64,000 nt of DNA, taken from assembly GCF_006717045.1 (NCBI RefSeq), contig NZ_VFPH01000002.1:2046001-2110000 (forward strand), written 5' to 3'. Below the pieces are notes generated by a model. It did not search any database, was not told the DNA's origin, and saw only the letters and a program-made list of their open reading frames with translations. Positions 62,739 through 64,000 of this stretch are shown one piece after another. Positions within the stretch are counted from its first letter, which is position 1. Each line of letters begins with the position of its first letter. The position numbers and the translations under genes are program-made. Source of the stretch: Pseudonocardia cypriaca. Its GTDB lineage: Bacteria; Actinomycetota; Actinomycetes; Mycobacteriales; Pseudonocardiaceae.

Positions 62739-63311
62739 TCATCGGGGCCGGGCCCGCACCGCCTGCAGCAGGTTCTCGGCGACCGAGGGGTCCCGCGACG
62801 CCTGCCGGAGGATCTCCGCGACGTCTCGTGCCTCCGCCGTGTCCGGATGAGCGGTGCCGAGCGTGCGGGACAGGCTGCCGACGTTGCGCTCGGCCACCAG
62901 ATGGGCCTCGTCGAAGCGTTCCAGGCGCACGAGCACGGACATCAGCGCGCGGCGGCGCGTGACGGTCCTCGGGTCGTCGAACCCGGGGTGCCACTCGTCG
63001 TAGTCCACCAGCTTGCGGGCGACCGGGGCGAGCTCCTCCCATCGGCCGGCCCGCAGGTACCGCCGGGCCCGGGCGTGCAGGCTGACGACCCGAACGACGG
63101 CGACGCCGGCCTGCACGCTCCCGTAGGCGAACCCCCCGCCGATGGTGGCGAGGACGAAGACGAACGTGATCGGGTCGGCGCCGATGGCGTCCAGGGCCAT
63201 CAGCCCCAGCCCCATCAACCCGACGGCGACCCCGAACCCGAGCAGTCCTCCGACGATGCCCTCGATGGCCTTCCGCCGTCGCTCCCCCACCGTTGCCTCC
63301 TCGTCCGTCAC
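62739..63311 (-). CDS. Hypothetical membrane protein with TPR-like C-terminus
   Basis: 190 aa from GTG 63311. Two adjacent membrane segments (about 18-40 and 47-70), then a soluble, Arg/Ala/Leu-rich helical region with paired-helix character (RRALMSVLVRLERFDEAHLV, TLGTAHPDTAEARDVAEIL) reminiscent of tetratricopeptide repeats. No family is assigned. No gene partner is evident; the GH4 gene ends upstream with a 42-nt gap on the same strand. Confidence 0.65.
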   Translation of the reverse strand: MTDEEATVGERRRKAIEGIVGGLLGFGVAVGLMGLGLMALDAIGADPITFVFVLATIGGGFAYGSVQAGVAVVRVVSLHARARRYLRAGRWEELAPVARKLVDYDEWHPGFDDPRTVTRRRALMSVLVRLERFDEAHLVAERNVGSLSRTLGTAHPDTAEARDVAEILRQASRDPSVAENLLQAVRARPR

Positions 63312-63353
63312 CCACCGGTGAGGACGACCCGCTGGAGGCGGCCGGGGTTGGGG

Positions 63354-64000
63354 TTATCCCAGGATCTCGGCGATACCCGGGAGCTGCCTGCGGTAGCCGT
63401 CGAGGAGCCGCTGCGCCACGCCGACCGAGTCGACCAGCGGGTGCTGGGCGAACGCGCGCAGCGCCAGTACGTCCGACCCCGTGGCGGCGGCCTCGATCGT
63501 GTCCTGCTCCACCGCCTTGACCTGCTGCAGCAGGCCCAGCATCGCGCCGGGCAGCGGGGCGGTTGCCAGTGGCGTGACGCCGTGCGCGCCCACCAGGCAG
63601 GGCACCTCCACCACCGCGTCGGCGGGTAGCCCGGGAACCGCGGCGCCGTTGCGGACGTCGAGGATCATCGTGCGTGGCACTCCGCCCGACAGCGCCGCCA
63701 TCAGCTCGAGCGCCACCTGCTGGTAGCCACCGCCTGCGACGTCCTCGGCCGCGCGCTCCCCGGCGCCGCTCGCCTCCCGGCTCTCGGCCATGTAGCTGGC
63801 GTCGCGCTCCGCGCGCACCCGCGTCCAGCGCTCCAGTGCGCGGGCCGGGTCGGCCGCGGTGTCGGCGTAGAACCGCTCCTGCTGGGCGAGCAGGTACTCC
63901 CCGCGGGTGCTCTCCGCCGCGCCGATCGCCGCGACCGCCTCCCGGTTCCGGTAGAAGTAGTAGAGGTACTCGTTGGGCAGGGCCCCGATCGCGCGCACCC
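63354..64000 (-). CDS. Family 4 glycosidase (6-phospho-beta-glucosidase type), C-terminal part
   Basis: The frame runs off the window end; ~215 residues are visible. IGALPNEYLYYFYRN, ILDVRNGAAVPGLPADAVVEVPC and the final ALELMAAL/LLQQVKAVEQDTIEAA segments are typical of the GH4 (LicH/CelF/AglA) C-terminal half. GH4 enzymes use NAD+ and Mn2+ to cleave glycosides by oxidation-elimination. The N-terminal Rossmann domain and metal-binding Cys lie beyond the window, so substrate type is tentative. Confidence 0.82.
   Translation of the reverse strand, partial: VRAIGALPNEYLYYFYRNREAVAAIGAAESTRGEYLLAQQERFYADTAADPARALERWTRVRAERDASYMAESREASGAGERAAEDVAGGGYQQVALELMAALSGGVPRTMILDVRNGAAVPGLPADAVVEVPCLVGAHGVTPLATAPLPGAMLGLLQQVKAVEQDTIEAAATGSDVLALRAFAQHPLVDSVGVAQRLLDGYRRQLPGIAEILG

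Overview
The window is a very GC-rich, densely coded actinobacterial chromosome segment. A WhiB regulator of the WhiB3/WhiD type, a SigF/RsbW/STAS stress module, DUF3618, an AbiEi/DUF559 protein and an M. tuberculosis Cds1-like enzyme point to Mycobacteriales/Pseudonocardiales. A Pseudonocardia-like genome is my best guess (inference). No rRNA, tRNA, CRISPR array, insertion sequence or prophage was recognised.

Layout. 0-10.6 kb: end of a two-component pair; a 4-hydroxybenzoate/protocatechuate module (pobA-pcaH-pcaG) divergent from an IclR regulator; an amidase-SDR-epoxide hydrolase run; sodA behind two candidate nickel-regulator (Nur) boxes; a CinA-family gene and a patatin. 11.3-23.6 kb: the most striking locus, two tandem, diverged copies of a four-gene operon. 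Each copy encodes a short nucleotide-sugar dehydrogenase, a hyaluronan-synthase/Alg8-like processive glycosyltransferase, a membrane-tethered beta-helix protein and an AlgG-like beta-helix protein. This looks like an uncharacterised actinobacterial uronic-acid exopolysaccharide system, and both copies carry the same CRP-like palindrome about 250 nt upstream. 23.7-29.3 kb: a STAS protein, then a formate dehydrogenase operon whose catalytic subunit is read through an in-frame UGA (selenocysteine 190) followed by a clear SECIS hairpin.

29.4-37.2 kb: an amidase-fold protein that has lost its catalytic triad, a DUF559 gene between two related repeat elements, cds1, a PhoX-like secreted protein, a decayed gene, a DivIVA-like coiled-coil protein, a STAS protein and a whiB gene. 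37.5-43.8 kb: a GntR regulator, an Nramp-related transporter, a TctCBA tripartite transporter and a 2-hydroxyacid dehydrogenase. 43.8-50.5 kb: a membrane-anchored protein with about 40 eight-residue charged helical repeats, a MacAB-like export operon and a VOC protein.

50.6-58.9 kb: a seven-gene minus-strand operon, larE-larB-larC-larA-like-uxaA-SDR-ilvD/edd-like. It joins biosynthesis of the nickel-pincer nucleotide cofactor to a LarA-family racemase/epimerase and two sugar-acid dehydratase families, so it is probably a nickel-dependent hydroxy-acid or sugar-acid catabolic route. 59-64 kb: a STAS-RsbW-SigF cluster, a ferredoxin-reductase-like flavoprotein, a Bcp peroxiredoxin and a partial GH4 glycosidase. 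A double-hairpin intergenic element occurs in opposite orientations after sodA and after the flavoprotein gene.
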